From: Zanthoxylum bungeanum
Taxonomy: Eukaryota; Streptophyta; Magnoliopsida; Sapindales; Rutaceae
Direction of reading: 5' to 3'
Assembly: GCA_019454045.1 (NCBI GenBank)
Contig: SKCR01007817.1
Coordinates: 496,001 to 560,000, forward strand
DNA: 64,000 nucleotides
Shown here: piece after piece, positions 21,369-33,719 of the stretch
Numbering within the stretch: position 1 is the first letter of the stretch
How the letters are laid out: every line of letters begins with the position of its first letter
Program-made: the position numbers and the translations under genes
The notes under the pieces: model-generated
Database searches by the model: none
Told to the model about the DNA's origin: nothing
The model's input: only the letters and a program-made list of their open reading frames with translations

Positions 21369-23699
21369 TTATTTAAGCATGAAATTGATTTAGGGTAAAA
21401 TTTGGGTAAAATTGATTTGATCATGATTTGATGAAATTGATTATTTGAATATGCTTGAATGATGATAACATAGTGTTATGCATGATCAATTTGATGAAAA
21501 TTGAATTGGATCAATTTTTCCCCAAAAACTAGGCTTGGCCGAAAGTTTGATGTTGCCCTAATGTCATGGTAATTTTGTTTTTTGAATCATTGGATGAGTT
21601 TAAAAGACTTAGGAACTGTTGATTTGAGATTCAATTAGATTGAAATCGGAATTGAACAAAAACCCCAAATTGCCGTGACCAACATAGCATGGAAATGAAT
21701 TGATTTTTGATTCAATAATGTTGGACATGTGTTGATGATGATTAGCATGATTAATTGAGTAAATTAGTATTTTGGAAATGTTAATTTGGTTAATTAATTA
21801 TGGCAATACACTTGAATTAATTGAATTGTGAAATTTGGAATTTTGTAATTTAATTAGTTGGGCTAAATTTTGGATTGGGCTTTTAAAGTTGTATTTGGGC
21901 TTAATGGGCTTGGTTGGGCCAAGTATGGTTTAGGTTAATTGGGTGGATCCAATTGGGCCCAAAACCATATCCATAAAGTCCAAATATAATATAATGGACC
22001 TTTAAAATTTTAATTGGGTCTAAATTGATTTTTGGCAAAAGGGTGATTCCTTATTGGGCTTTGGTTGCCAAAGTCCATGCCTTGTAAATTAATTGAAAGC
22101 CCATTGGACTTTAATTAAATTGACATTGGATGTTAATTGGGTTTTGAGACCCGTAAAGATTAGATTTAGAATCTAAGTCGCAAAGTCTCATTAATAAAGT
22201 GTAATTATTTAATTTGGAATTAAATAAAGAATTAGTATTGAATACAAATTATAATTGGATTTAATATTGTAGTTTGATATAATTCAAGAATTCGTATTTT
22301 GAATACTTATTCTTAAAACGAGTTTGACTCGCGCAAATCAAATCGTTGTTTGAACATTGGATGATCATTAATTTCAGATTAATTAATTGGATTAGATTGA
22401 TTGATAACATGCTTTGTGTGAATACATGGATGTGATGTATGAATAATGTATATCAGATTGATATTAGATGGGTGAGGGCAATTTTGGAAATTATTGTAAT
22501 AAATTTAGAATTTATTAAATTAGACCTACGTGTCCAGCCTATTACCTCTTGACTCTTTGTATTTCTCTTCTCACCTATTCCCCTCAATATAAATGAGGTT
22601 TCTTTAGAAGTGTTATGTAATTAGGTAGAAGTAAGATTTGTGCTAGCGGGAGAGAGGAAAGTGAGAGATTTGTTCTAGGAACAAGTTGTTTTAAATATCC
22701 ATTCGCATATCATTATTAATTTATTTACGCGCCTTATTATGTTTTTAGAATGCATGTTTAAGGGTGTATGATGAGACCTTAACAAAGATAATTAATTGGT
22801 TGCCAATTACGCGAAAAACCCTCAACATATATTAAGCGTTTTTCCTTCCATTGAATGATTCATTCTCAAGATCCAAGATTGACACTGGTTTGTTGGCCAA
22901 AGTCAAGACCTTTGTCCATCGCGGATATGTTTGAATCATGAAGGCTTTGTTCCATATCGCATGTCTTGTCCAAGTTGTGATTTGTTGGCCAAAGTCAAGA
23001 TCACTTCTTGTCCATCGACATCGATTACGAAGCTTTCCAAAGTCAATGGGTCTTGCTTAACTGGAATCATTAAGTTTGTTGTGCCAAAGCCAAGGCTTTG
23101 ATTCAGAGGAAAAAAAGGTTAGGAAATATATTGGATATATAAGATATATGTTTCAGACTTGGATGTCCACCTACTGGATCTAGGAATTGGATGAGATCCA
23201 ATTGATATTAGAGATCTACCAAGTTAAATATCATACAATTTGTTGGCCAAAGTCAAGGTTGTGTGTTATTTAACGGGATCCTAGCCCACTAGGAAACAAG
23301 GTTTCCCGAGTACTCAACATAGGGTTAGAGGCTCGCCGAAAAATAGTGGGAGACAAGTATTAAATTTGCAAATTCGTTTAGATACTTGGCAATACGCGCT
23401 CATTTCAATTTTTCATCGTAATTAATAAATATATTAGTTGGACTAATATTTAATCGTTGTTTTAATTAAACAGTTGGACTCTATTCAAACTACTTCAAAT
23501 TATAGTTGATTATATAATTGGATTATAGTAATCAATATATTTGAATTTAAATAATTAAATTATAGTTGATTATATAGTTAGAGTATAGTAATCATTATAT
23601 TCAATAGTACCTGAAATCGTTGATTGGACAGTTGGACTATAGCAATCAAGATAACTGAAAGATTAGCATTTAAAACATAATCCTAGGTGAAAATATTTT
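21369..23699 (+). other. Element A untranslated leader
   Basis: A long (~2.3 kb) AT-rich leader between primer binding site and Gag without coding. It holds GGGCTT/TTGGGCC-rich sequence (21840-22090), then several TTGTTGGCCAAAGTCAAG motifs at 22889, 22981, 23074 (variant) and 23240. Repeated ATAGTTGATTATATAGTT-like units lie at 23500-23640. Leaders of B and F/B have the same order. Confidence 0.75.
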
Positions 23700-24410
23700 A
23701 AACGACTTTAATTTTCAGATTGGGAATAAAACCTCAGGATAGTCCTGAGAACTGAGAAGTTACTTTATTTGATAGAGAAACCTCTTGGGCCTAAGCCTGG
23801 AGTTAAGCAAATAGTAGAACATGATATTTGGAATATTCATGTGATGATAACTTTAGTGCTCAATCCATTATGCTTAATGCAATGACACTTTAATTTCGTT
23901 GTCAAAATAAAGGATTAGATCCTTGTACCTTGATGATGAAATTAAAGATCTTCATAGATGTATTCTTAGATCTTAGAAGTACTAATTGCAAAAGGAAGCT
24001 CTTTAGCTCATGTATGTCAGAGGGTACATCTGTCGAGCACTAGGTGTCGCAGATGATTGCTGACATCGATCAGCTAGGTTAGCTGGGCATTACCTATGTG
24101 GCTGAGACTACAAAGATTTGATCTTATAGTCTCTACCCGAAAGCTGGGGCATGATCATTATGAATCAAGAGTAAACTCCTGGAGAGTTGATGGCTATGCT
24201 CTAGGAGGCAGAGCCAGAGCTTCTAAAAAGGGCAAAGGCAAAATCATCACAAGTCTTCTAGGAAGACAAATGACATATCCCAAGATGTCTGCCTAAACTG
24301 TGGCAAACAGGGTCACTGTACATCTGACTGCCATATGGACAAGGCATACATGAAGGAAGTGAAGACGGGCAAGGCTCCGACTTCAAGTGTGTTTTTCATA
24401 AACATGTTCG
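23700..24410 (+). pseudogene. gag: Element A: decayed Gag
   Basis: The + strand, with frame changes, reads MSEGTSVEH-stop-VSQMIADIDQL near 24015-24080, the matrix/capsid wording of many plant copia Gag proteins. About 200 bp later comes a well-kept zinc knuckle, CLNCGKQGHCTSDC, at 24290-24331 (C-X2-C-X4-H-X4-C). The zinc knuckle binds the element RNA in the particle. Upstream capsid coding is too damaged to give a start. Stops and frameshifts make it non-functional. Confidence 0.75.
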
Positions 24411-25750
24411 CTATTAGTTTCAAAATTGGATTTTTGATACTAGATGTGGTACATAAATATGTACTGATGTTCAGAATCTGCTGATTAGCAGGAGACTGAC
24501 TTCAGTTGAGATGTCTACGAATCGGAAACGGGACAATAGTCACTGTTTTAGTCGTAGAAACCTAAGTTTAGGAACTACCTTTTGGGTTTGTACTTAAATT
24601 AGGAAACTGTTATAATGTACCTAGTTTGACTAGAAACATTATCTCTATATCAGAGTATAATCCGTTGCGGATATACCTTTATATTCTAGAACACTAAAGT
24701 GTTTCATTTTATAAAGATGATATTGAGATAAACACATTAGATTTGAATAACAATATTTATATTTTGAATATAAATGTATCTCATACATATGGCATGACAA
24801 ACAAATTGCTCAAACTGATTTAATCAGATGAGACTTATTTGTGGCATTGTTTTCTGAGACACAATAAACAAGACTCGTATATCCACACTTTTGAAGAATG
24901 GATACTAGGACAGATTTTATCCTATTCAAATGATGTCTACGAATCTAGTTTATTAGGCAAAGTGTCTAAAACATCTTTTATTTGGTAAAAGTGCAAGTGC
25001 CACCGATCTGTTAGCCCTCGTTCATAGTGACGTAAGTGGGCCTATATCTAGCTAGGCTAGAGGTGGATATGAACATTTCGTAACCTTTACGGATGTGGCA
25101 TCGCGTTATGGTTATGTGTTTCTTGAGAAACATAAATCGGAAACTTTTGATAATTCAAAGAGTTTCGACACGAAGTTGACAAACAGATCGACAAGAGTAT
25201 TAATACATCATGATTGGACCGTGATGAAAATACCTAAGCAATAAGTTTCTCAACTACTTGAGAGAGTATAGTATTCTTTCAATGTGGACTCTTCACGGAA
25301 CACCTCAATTTGACGGTGTGTCCGAGTAGAGAAATAGAACCTTGTTGGACACAGTAAGGTTAATAATGAGTCGCTCTGAGCTACCATTTTCCTTCAATGG
25401 ATACATATTAAACAGTGCAAAACTTATTTTGAATAAGGTTCCATGAAAATCTATTTGACTGATTTCATATTAGATATGAACAGGAAAGAAACCAGGTTTT
25501 CTCATTCCTGAAGATTTGGGAATGCTGGGCATATGTTTGGATGATACCAAACTAGAACTCAAATTGGATAAGTGCCTAATTTGTGGGTTATCCTGGGGTA
25601 ACCAAAATATAGTACTTATACAACTCACAAGAGAACAATGTAATTGTTGCTCTCCATGCGGTTTTCCTAAGAGGAATACCTATATGCAGTGGTAAGTGGG
25701 AGGAAAGTAAAACTCGATGAAAATCAGAGTAATACCATTCCAGTCACCGA
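24411..25750 (+). pseudogene. Element A: decayed protease and integrase
   Basis: The protease active site is at 24436-24444, where WIFDTRCGT replaces the usual WxLDTGC: the glycine of the catalytic D-T-G is arginine, so the enzyme would be dead. ICTDVQNLL follows. Near 24828 is the pre-integrase motif TYLWHCFLRHNKQ, with the histidines of the integrase zinc finger. From 25015 come ALVHSDVSGPI, RGGYEHFVTFTDVASRYGYV and KHKSETF, the core of a Ty1/copia integrase that would insert the cDNA. Domain order protease-integrase-reverse transcriptase identifies copia. Many stops. Confidence 0.8.
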
Positions 25751-25899
25751 TTCCCTTATGGAACACAAACAGTTCATCAAGGATGAAACTGTACCAATAA
25801 TCTTCGAATACACAAGAACCGTTCAAGTCGGAGAGAGTCAGAAAACAACCTGGGAGGTATGGGTTTCTGATCTCACTTCGTAAAGATGTCAATCTTATT

Positions 25900-26560
25900 G
25901 AGGAATACGAACTGATTACGCATGAGGAAATGATACAAGGTATCGACTCCTTTCATGACAAAGTGTCATGAAATCCGAAATGGATTCCATGTAAATCAAC
26001 CAAGTTTAGATACTAGTTGATGTACCAAAAGGCAATGTGCCTATTGGTAAGTCTTCAAGGAAGACATACATGGAAGGCAACATACCAATGTACTAAGCTA
26101 GGCATGTAGCGAAAAGGTATCGTTATCAACATTGTGTTGATTATGACGAAACCTTTTACACGTTGTCATAGTTAAATCCATTTGGATAATGCTTGCTAAT
26201 GCTGCATGTTTCATTTATGAAATATGGCAGCTGAATGTCAAAATCGCTTTCCTTAAACGAAAACCTTTTGGAGGATGTTTACAACATCCTGACGGTTTTG
26301 TCATACCAAAACATGAAAACAAGGTTTGCAAGTTAATTCGATCCATTTATGGATTGAAGCAAGCATTGTGTTCTTGGAACTATAGTTTTGATGTAATCAT
26401 AATGGTATATGATTTAATTCAAAACGAAAATGATTCTTGTGTATATAAGGAGGTTAGTGGGAGCGCACTGATGATGAATGTCCTAAATAATGATGATATA
26501 TCATTTCTTAGAAATGATATTCCCATAATACAATCGGTGAAAGCTTAGATTTCATGAAAA
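25900..26560 (+). pseudogene. Element A: decayed reverse transcriptase
   Basis: The best stretch, 26189-26548, reads LANAACFIYEIWQLNVKIAF followed by a hydrophobic block, HPDGFVIPKHENKVCKLIRS, then IYGLKQALCSWN and a damaged catalytic block (NVLNNDDISFL where YVDD is expected: tyrosine-valine lost, the two aspartates kept). This is the standard order for Ty1/copia reverse transcriptase, which copies the element RNA to DNA. The N-terminal part (25900-26180) is in fragments with several stops. Confidence 0.85.
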
Positions 26561-26639
26561 TTCTCCGTAGACTACTAGGGAGAGACAACTTTTATTCTAG
26601 GAATAAGGATCTACTGGGATAGATCTAAAAGTTGTTGGC

Positions 26640-27295
26640 ACTCTCCGAGAACTCGTACATTGAAATATATGTACGCAACCTGGTGTCTCATAAGCTTTGA
26701 GCATATGGAGTCACTATCAGGCCAATCCAAGTGATAGTCATTGGATTGATGTTAAGAACATCCTTAAGTATCTTAGATGAACTAAGGATGCTTTCTTAAG
26801 TTATGGAGAAGGAGAACTTGAAGTGACTGGGTTCACTACTGCAAGTTTCCAAACCGATAAATAACGACTGTAAGTCGTAATAAAGGTACTATATAGTTTG
26901 AATAACGAAACAGTGAGCTGGAAATCTTCCAAGCAAGATACTGTTACCGAATAAACAACAAAAGCAGAATATTGCTGCAGCTGAGGCAGCAATAGAAGCC
27001 ATTTGGATCTTAATAATCCTCATTGGATTAGGAGTAGTTCTGTTAGCAGCTGAGCTAGGCTACAACACAGGCTAAAGAATTAATGGTCTCATCAACGATC
27101 CGAGTACATACTTTAACTATTCATCTGATTCGTTCGGATCATATATAGTGGCGATGTGATGATCGAATAAATCGCATCAGATGATAACTTTGCAAATCCG
27201 CTGACGAAAGCTTTTTCTCAGCACAAGTTTGAGCGACTCGTGCATAGTTCAGATGTAGGAAACTTGAGTGATTGGCTATAGGCCAAGTGGGAGAT
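26640..27295 (+). pseudogene. Element A: decayed RNase H and polypurine tract
   Basis: Fragments in order include KYLR, GELEVTGFTTASFQTDK near 26815, ETVSWKSSKQDTVTE near 26910, TKAEYCC and FANPLTKAFSQHKFERLVHS near 27190-27245. This is the usual C-terminal RNase H of copia Pol, which removes the RNA strand. A polypurine tract, GGCCAAGTGGGAGAT (27281-27295), sits directly before the 3' LTR. Several stops. Confidence 0.85.
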
Positions 27296-28050
27296 TTTTG
27301 GACAATTATGACCCATAGCATCACTATTTGTACAGGACATGGTGTTGTTGTACAAATTAACTATGTGACAAAGGAAATTGCTCTTTTATCATTTGTAATT
27401 AGATTACCGGGATATATAAATGATAAAAGTACATATGATTAGTTCCGAATTGATAAGATATGAGACAGTATCAATCCATGAAGGTTTAATCATTAAAACA
27501 TCCCTAGTCGGAGTATTATCGAGATTAGACATCGATAATGCGGAATAGACTAGTATTGCACTTGTGCATGTTATGGGAGCATAATGGCATAGTTCTCATA
27601 TATTTAAGTATTGGATACTTATGCAAGTGTAATAGAAGGTTGTTTTTACCGATGGTACGGAAACAGCTTCGCTCTGGATAGACCCCTCGGAATCCCATTG
27701 GTGGTATGACTGTGTGTCTTTGGGAGTCCGAATCAGGGTAGGTGTATTTGGTCTTAACTTGAGACTTGCACCGCTAATACTTGCGACAATCAATATACTT
27801 TGGTTTTGGTCGTCCAGGGCTTTATCAGGTTCTGTGTACGCCTCTTCTGGGTATATTGAGAATCGTAGTGTATTGGGTGTGATGTCAAGATGGAAGTATC
27901 ACTCCATTCATAGTGGAGATGATGGTCACGTAGGATACGGAACTGGTGCTCTTATATGCTGCAGCTATCGGGATAATATGACTAGGTCATGCTTATCCGA
28001 TTATAGAAACTAGTTACCAGAGATCCGATATGTGCTTCGTACGGGGCAGA
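27296..28050 (+). mobile_element. Element A: 3' LTR, first part
   Basis: Aligns with the first ~755 bp of 19345-21354; the first bases are TTTTGGACAATT instead of TGTTGG. It is interrupted after CGGGGCAGA by element B, and continues at 54246 (CACAATACCAGC). GCAGA at 28046-28050 is the left copy of the B target duplication. Confidence 0.92.
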
Positions 28051-28924
28051 TGTTGGACAATTATGACCCACAGCGTCACTATTTGTACAGATCATGATGT
28101 TGTTGTACAAATTAACTATGTGACAAAAGAGATTGCACTCTTATCATTTGTGATTAGATCACCTAGATATATAAATGATAGGAGGTCCCTGTGATTTGTT
28201 CCTGGATTGAGAATGATATGAGACAGTATCAATCCATGAAGGATAAATCATTAAATATCCATAGTCAGAGCATTATCGAGATTGGACATCGATGAATGAG
28301 TAAAAGACTAGTATTACACTTGTGCGCGTTGTGAGGGTACAACGACATAGTTCTCATATATTTGGGTATAGGATACTCATGCAAGTGTAGTAGGAGGTTG
28401 TGTTTTACCGATGGTACGGGAAACAACGTCGCTCTGGATAGACCCCCTCAGAATTCCATTGGTAGTATGACTATGTGTCTATGGAAGTCCGAAATTAGGG
28501 TAGGTGTATTTGCTCTTAACTTAAGACTTGCACCGCTAATACTTGCGACAATCAATATACTTTGGTTGCGGTCGTCCAGGGCTTTAATAGGTTCTATGTA
28601 TGCCAATGCTGTGTATATTGAGAATCGTAGTATGTTGGGTGTGATGTCAAGACGGAAGTGTCACTACAGTCATATAGAGTTAATGATCCCGCAGAGATAC
28701 AAAACTGGTTCTCTAAAAAGGTTGCAACCGTCGGGATAATATGACTTGGTCATGATTATCCGATATTAAAGAGACTAGTTGCTCGTAATCCGATATATGC
28801 TTCGTACGGGGTAGACACTGTACCAGCCCCAAACCTTGCATGTGATCATCCGATACTGGACAGAAATACGCAATACTACGTATACTGCGCCTGATATAGA
28901 TCCTTTATTCCTGTAAGGATATTT
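28051..28924 (+). mobile_element. Element B: 5' LTR, first 874 bp
   Basis: Starts TGTTGGACAATTATGACC and matches the first 870 bp of the B 3' LTR at 52214, sharing small markers such as CCTGGATTGAGAATG. It stops at TATTT (28920-28924), where a reverse-oriented LTR (F) begins. Its other half lies inverted at 45029-46184. Confidence 0.88.
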
Positions 28925-29725
28925 TGTTGGAGATTCTAAGGGTCCCAAGTATAATAAAACAAGCATGAACATGTGTGAATACATTCGAGGAAGTCGCGGA
29001 ATACTCACATCGATCGGTTGAGCGACGCTTTAACGAACAAAATTTCAGATTCTACCTTCTGGTTTGTGCGGCAGTGGGCTGCATTTTTCTCACTGGTTTC
29101 GGCCTTGGGAGGTCATCTTCCAAGCTCCAAGCTTTGCGAAACGATTCCCGGCTAATGGCTGGACTTCCCTATCACCTTTGCATGTCTCTCGGAGTGCTAG
29201 CTCTCTTGATTTTTGCCACAAAAACCAAGCACTTTGCTTCCCTATCTTCTTCAAGCTTCACGGCAGTTCACTGCCAACAAGAAGAAAAATAGCCCTAAAG
29301 GGCGTGAGAGAGAGAGATGAATTGTGAGAGAGAGAGAGTTATTTTTATGTATTAAGTTGTTGTCTAAAAAAGGTCATTGATTTTATCAAAATCATATACA
29401 CTTTTTACTTTCAAAAGTCAAACTAAATGAATTCCAACAACCTTGAGTGTTCCACACTCATACACCAACCAAACAACTCAATCAATCACATCAATCAATC
29501 AAGTGTCACATCACTTAAAGTGACATGTGATTTGACGCTTGATGCGACTAATGATTTGATGCTTGATTTGACTTGCGTGCCGCACTCGAATTCGAAATAC
29601 GAATACGCTCGCAAATAATCCCGAGCTCGGGTTCGCTAATTCCAAATTAACGAATTTTCCGTTGCGTCGTAATTAAATGATTACGCCTAGCGAAGTCACT
29701 ATTCACATCGCTAACGAATTAATTC
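28925..29725 (-). mobile_element. Element F: LTR in reverse orientation, first part
   Basis: Read on the - strand this is the last ~800 bp of a B-family LTR ending CTCCAACA. It runs + to 29725, where element E inserted (AATTC duplicated), and continues at 41712. It is clearly more diverged from the B LTRs than these are from each other (for example TTCTGGTTTGTGCGGC near 29058), so it comes from a different insertion. Confidence 0.88.
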
Positions 29726-30515
29726 TGTTGACGGTGGATTTTGGTCTCAGGGCAATATGGGAATATCACTTCCGAGGTAATCCTCCCTCAATAGTGAATT
29801 TGTTTGGTTATGTGGGAACCAAAAACAAATTTAGCAGAAGATAGATAATGCGCCAATCAAAAAATAGATTCAACGTGGTTCGGTGGATTTGGATCCGACC
29901 TACGTCCACGGACACAAACATGATGATACTTTTATTACTCAAACACGATTCTCAGATCTTTTTTGTGTTTACAAGTCAGAGCTTGATGATTCTGATGCCT
30001 TTTACACATACTCTACCCTTCTACTTATAATAGTGAAGAAATCAGATTCCTCTTAGTATGAGGTTTCCTAGTTGAAACAATCTCCTGCTCCCTCAAGGAA
30101 ACCTTTATCAAATCTATCTTTTACTTCCTTTATCCTACTAGGAGTCTGAATCCTCAGTTTTCCTATGAAAGTAGGATAACTTATCTTCTGGAGCATATCC
30201 CGCCATACTCCCGGTCTTCATGTGGTCGGTCATGATAGTCTTTTGTACTGGGAGTGCTGCTGTCGACCTGATAAGTGCCCGGTCATCTTGAATTCAAGTG
30301 CTCGGTTACCGATCATAAAGTGCTCGGTCTCTTCCTGTTGTGGTCGGTCTTGTAACTTATAAGGTGGTCGGCCTTTTATTGTAAAGCGCTCGGGCCCTTA
30401 CTGCTGGCTTTTTATGGGTCGGGTCGGTATTAATGATCTCACCCAAGAAGGGAATTACCCTTCTATCCTTGTCGTGCTGTTTTAAATATCATAATGCCTG
30501 AAAACACCATCAACA
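29726..30515 (-). mobile_element. Element E: 3' LTR (left copy)
   Basis: 790 bp, nearly the same as 40918-41706, with about 15 differences seen by eye including a 2-bp CT indel near 30330 and several single substitutions. GTGGTCGGTC and GCTCGGTC-type motifs cluster at 30210-30420. Confidence 0.94.
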
Positions 30516-30530
30516 TCTGTCCCCTAGTTC
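30516..30530 (-). other. Element E polypurine tract
   Basis: On the - strand AAGAACTAGGGGACAGA directly precedes the 3' LTR start TGTTGATGG. Confidence 0.7.
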
Positions 30531-30750
30531 TTGGTTCCAACGAGTATACGAGTTGGTGCCGGGAACTATATAAAGATGGTGTGCTGATTTTTTTGGTGGT
30601 CGATCCGGAGTTGAATCGAAATTTTCGTCGCCTCTTTTCAAGCACCTCTACCGTTCGTTTGATTTTGGAATACCTCCTTTGCAGTTGACATTTGGCGTCC
30701 ATCCGGGTTTCTTTTCTCGATCCAACGGCCATGAGCGTCCCACTCATGAC

Positions 30751-30760
30751 TATAAAAAGA
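30751..30760 (+). promoter_or_regulatory. TATA box candidate for the antisense gene of E
   Basis: TATAAAAAGA on the + strand, 411 bp before the ATG at 31162 and outside the LTR. Between them AAACAAGTAAGTTC (about 30948-30961) resembles a splice donor and GTCTAG at 31160 an acceptor just before the ATG, so a 5' leader intron is possible. Confidence 0.5.
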
Positions 30761-31161
30761 CGGGGCTTTTACTGTGCAGTCTTTTTGGCAAATTTTCTCT
30801 CATTCCTGTGAATATTTTAACCGTGACTCACTTGACTCAGTACTCCCGGAGTTTCTTTCAGCCGTGAGTCCTTCTTTTTTCTCCGCTGTGACCTGTGAAT
30901 TTAGGGGACGAGCAAACCGTGCTGTGCAATCTTCAGTCTTTCTGAAAGAAACAAGTAAGTTCTCTGAACGACCTCTTCTATTTTTATGTGTTTTGAATCC
31001 TTTGTTAGCTTTGATGTTGCTAGGGAGTGACTTATGGCTCGTCGGATTTTGTTAGGGCATTTTAGAACCCACCTGCTTAGCTTTCTCGGAATCCCTGAGC
31101 AGTTTTAGAGTTTTAGCTATAGACTGACTTCCCATTCCTTTTTATTTTCCGGACGTCTAGG

Positions 31162-33601
31162 ATGTCTAATGACAGTTCTCCTCCTGAAAACCCTACTAAA
31201 CCCTTGGCCCCTATTGCTGAAGAGCTTTCCTCTAGCTCGGGAGCACCCAGCATGGAAGACCTTGATACTACCCTCACTTCTTCTGAGATCGAACAAGATT
31301 CTTACCATCAAAGGGTTCCTCGGAAGGATCCGGAGCCCGGTGACTTTGACAGCTCGGCTTTGGACATGGTTCGGCCCTCTAAGATAACCGAGGATGATCT
31401 AGCACTGCTTCGGCAACGATATGACATCCCGATAGACATTGCTCTTGAGGTCCCTCTTCCATGTGATCGTGCTAGTCAGCCTGACGAAGGTTCCGTGGCC
31501 CTTCTTCCAGCTTTCGTCGAATGCGGGCTCCGGTTGCCAATTCAACCCTACTTTGCCTGGATGCTAGCCGAGATGGAGGTCTCCCTCTGTCAACTAAGTC
31601 TAAATAGTTGGAGGATTTTGGCCGGGTTGTATGTAGCTTGGCATCGGGCGGGGCTTGGCAAACCTTCTTTTGAAGAAGTGAAGAGGTTATATCGGTTGAA
31701 GGCCAACCCAAAGACTCACCACGGGTGGTACTACCTTTCTGCTTACGATAGTTCATCAAACATCGTCCAAAAACTCCCTGACTCCAATAAGAATTTCAAA
31801 GATCTTTGGTTCTGGGCCACTGGAGATTGGGGACGGGCCTTGAGGTCGGATGAAGAGGAGATCTTGGTTCCGGACATCTTTAGAGCGGGAGGTTAGGAGA
31901 TTAAGCTTTAGCTTTTCTGCCCTTAGTTTTTTTTTTTATGTTTGTATTCTTACCCCTTTTTTCTATTCCTCCTAGCCTGTTGGAGGGATGCTCCCAAGGT
32001 CTCCCACCAGGTCCGGCAGCGGGTATTCTGGGCTCGGCGGTATGCCGCTTATTGGAGGGAGTTGGTGAATAATGCGGCATTTTTTGAATCGGGGCTCGTT
32101 CGGACCGTTCCTCCTAAGGTCTCGGGTCGGATAGGTAGATGTCTGTTGATCTTCTAACCAACTCCCATGTTTATTTACCATATTTGGTGTCGTCTTTTTT
32201 CTTCTTTTTTTTTTTGTTTGCTCAGGTCCTGAACCTTTTTTTCGTCTTTGTTTTTTTACAGGCATGTCAAGGAGACCAAAGTACCTTGATCGGTTGACCG
32301 GTGCCGCGAAAAAAACTAGCCCATGTGGGGCTGGTACTTCTCGGAAACGTCCTGAATCTTCTGAGGATAGAAAGGTGGCCGTGGAGGCAGAACGGCCGAG
32401 CTCTCAAGGTCTATCTTCATCTCCTCGGGTGCCCCCAATGGGTGCCACCCGTCCTGTTAGCCCTCCAAGACCCTCCAGGAGGAGGAAGCGTCGGTTTGGA
32501 GCTGTGGATACCCAATTGAGGCGGGAATTGGAGGAGGAGGAGGCTCCGAGCAGAGAGACTCCAGTTCGGTAGGAGGGTCCTTATAAGAAATTGAAGGGTG
32601 CTGTGGTTCTTGGAGTTGATGACCTTGGGAAGAATATTAGGGAGGCTACTTCCCATTTGGTACCGGCTTTCAATGAGTTAGCCGGGGCCGTACCTCCTGA
32701 GAAGATTCCAAGGTTTGAGGACATTTCACCCGAGGAGGTAGTTTCCAAGTTGTGCTCCCAGCTGGCCCATGTCACTTCTTTTACTTCTCTTCTATATCCG
32801 TGGAGTCTTTCAGACTTTGTTTTTATTTTTCTAACTTCTTTTTTTTTTCCTTTTCGGCAGGCAAATTATTTGGCGGCCAAAAATAAGGACCTATTTATAA
32901 GCCTTTTGTCCGAGGGCGGTCAAGCCCAGATGCTTCAGAATCGTCTTTCTGAAGTGGAGGCCAAGCTGGCTAGTGCCGAGGAGAGGAATAGGGACCATGA
33001 GCTGGCTGCGGTTGAGGCTGCTGCCACTCTGGAGCGGAAGAACGCTGAAGAGGCTAAGGCAAGTTTGGTGGACGCCCGGACTGAGATTGGGATCCTCAAG
33101 GTGGAAGTGGGCAGTGTGGAATATAAGTTGCGGGCCAAGGAGGAGGAACTGGGACGGGCCCGTGCCGAGCTCAGGGATAAGGAGCTCGAGTGGGAGGCCG
33201 AGAGGGACTCCATTCGTCTTGAAGGGGTCAGTGATTGTGCTGAAATTATACCAATGGTGCTGCCCGACCTGGATATGGGGCCAGTCCATGTAGCCATCCG
33301 TTTCTGTAAAGGGGAAATATCTGAGGAGGAGTTCCAGATGTGGCTCCCCCATTCTTCCGAGGGGGAAATGGATCCCGACCCGATTTTGGTTTCTCCGGTC
33401 TCTCAAGTTTCCCATGAAAGCCGACCTGAGGTTCCTGCTCCTAGCGAGGACTATCCTGAGATTCCACCTCCCATTCTTGAAGTAGAGGTCTTCCGTGTTG
33501 CCGATGTTGAAGCTGTTGTTCCCGTTTTTGAGACCGAGCTGATCCCTCCATCGTCTGAGCCAGCCGAGGAAGAACTTCCTGCCCCTGTGCGGGCTGATTA
33601 A
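31162..33601 (+). pseudogene. Element E: antisense extra gene, four exons, one premature stop
   Basis: Runs opposite to gag-pol of E. Inferred exons are 31162-31891, 31976-32134, 32262-32770 and 32861-33601, joined in frame (GT...AG at each; the third donor GTCACT is weak and its 90-bp intron is itself open). The total is 712 residues, with one in-frame TAG at 32570-32572. The first exon has the wording of plant putative gypsy-type transposon proteins (PF04195-like): ALLPAFVECGLRLPIQPYFA, LSLNSWRILAGLY and a WYYLSA block, about residues 110-195. The second exon continues it (VFWARRYAAYWRELV). The third is basic and proline/serine-rich (RPSRRRKRRFG). The fourth is a long Ala/Glu/Lys coiled coil (about residues 475-600), then an acidic, proline-rich tail. 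Function unknown; such genes are known as additional ORFs of Tat elements. Confidence 0.75.
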
Positions 33602-33679
33602 AAAAGGGGTAACCCGGACGGGGCCCTGTGTACACTTGTTTTTTTTTTTTTTTTTTTGTAAAAACACTTCATTTTTTTT

Positions 33680-33719
<40 letters not shown>

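Noticed and set aside
26189..26548. Possible active copia reverse transcriptase
   Set aside because: The YVDD block is changed and upstream/downstream coding is full of stops; it is a remnant only.
32891..33667. 258-codon minus-strand frame opposite the antisense gene of E
   Set aside because: It is the complement of the coiled-coil exon; the + strand reading has clear heptad composition and joins in frame to upstream exons.
33683..33713. (TA)n run as a regulatory site or origin
   Set aside because: Simple microsatellite next to a T run; nothing beyond mutation-prone repeats.
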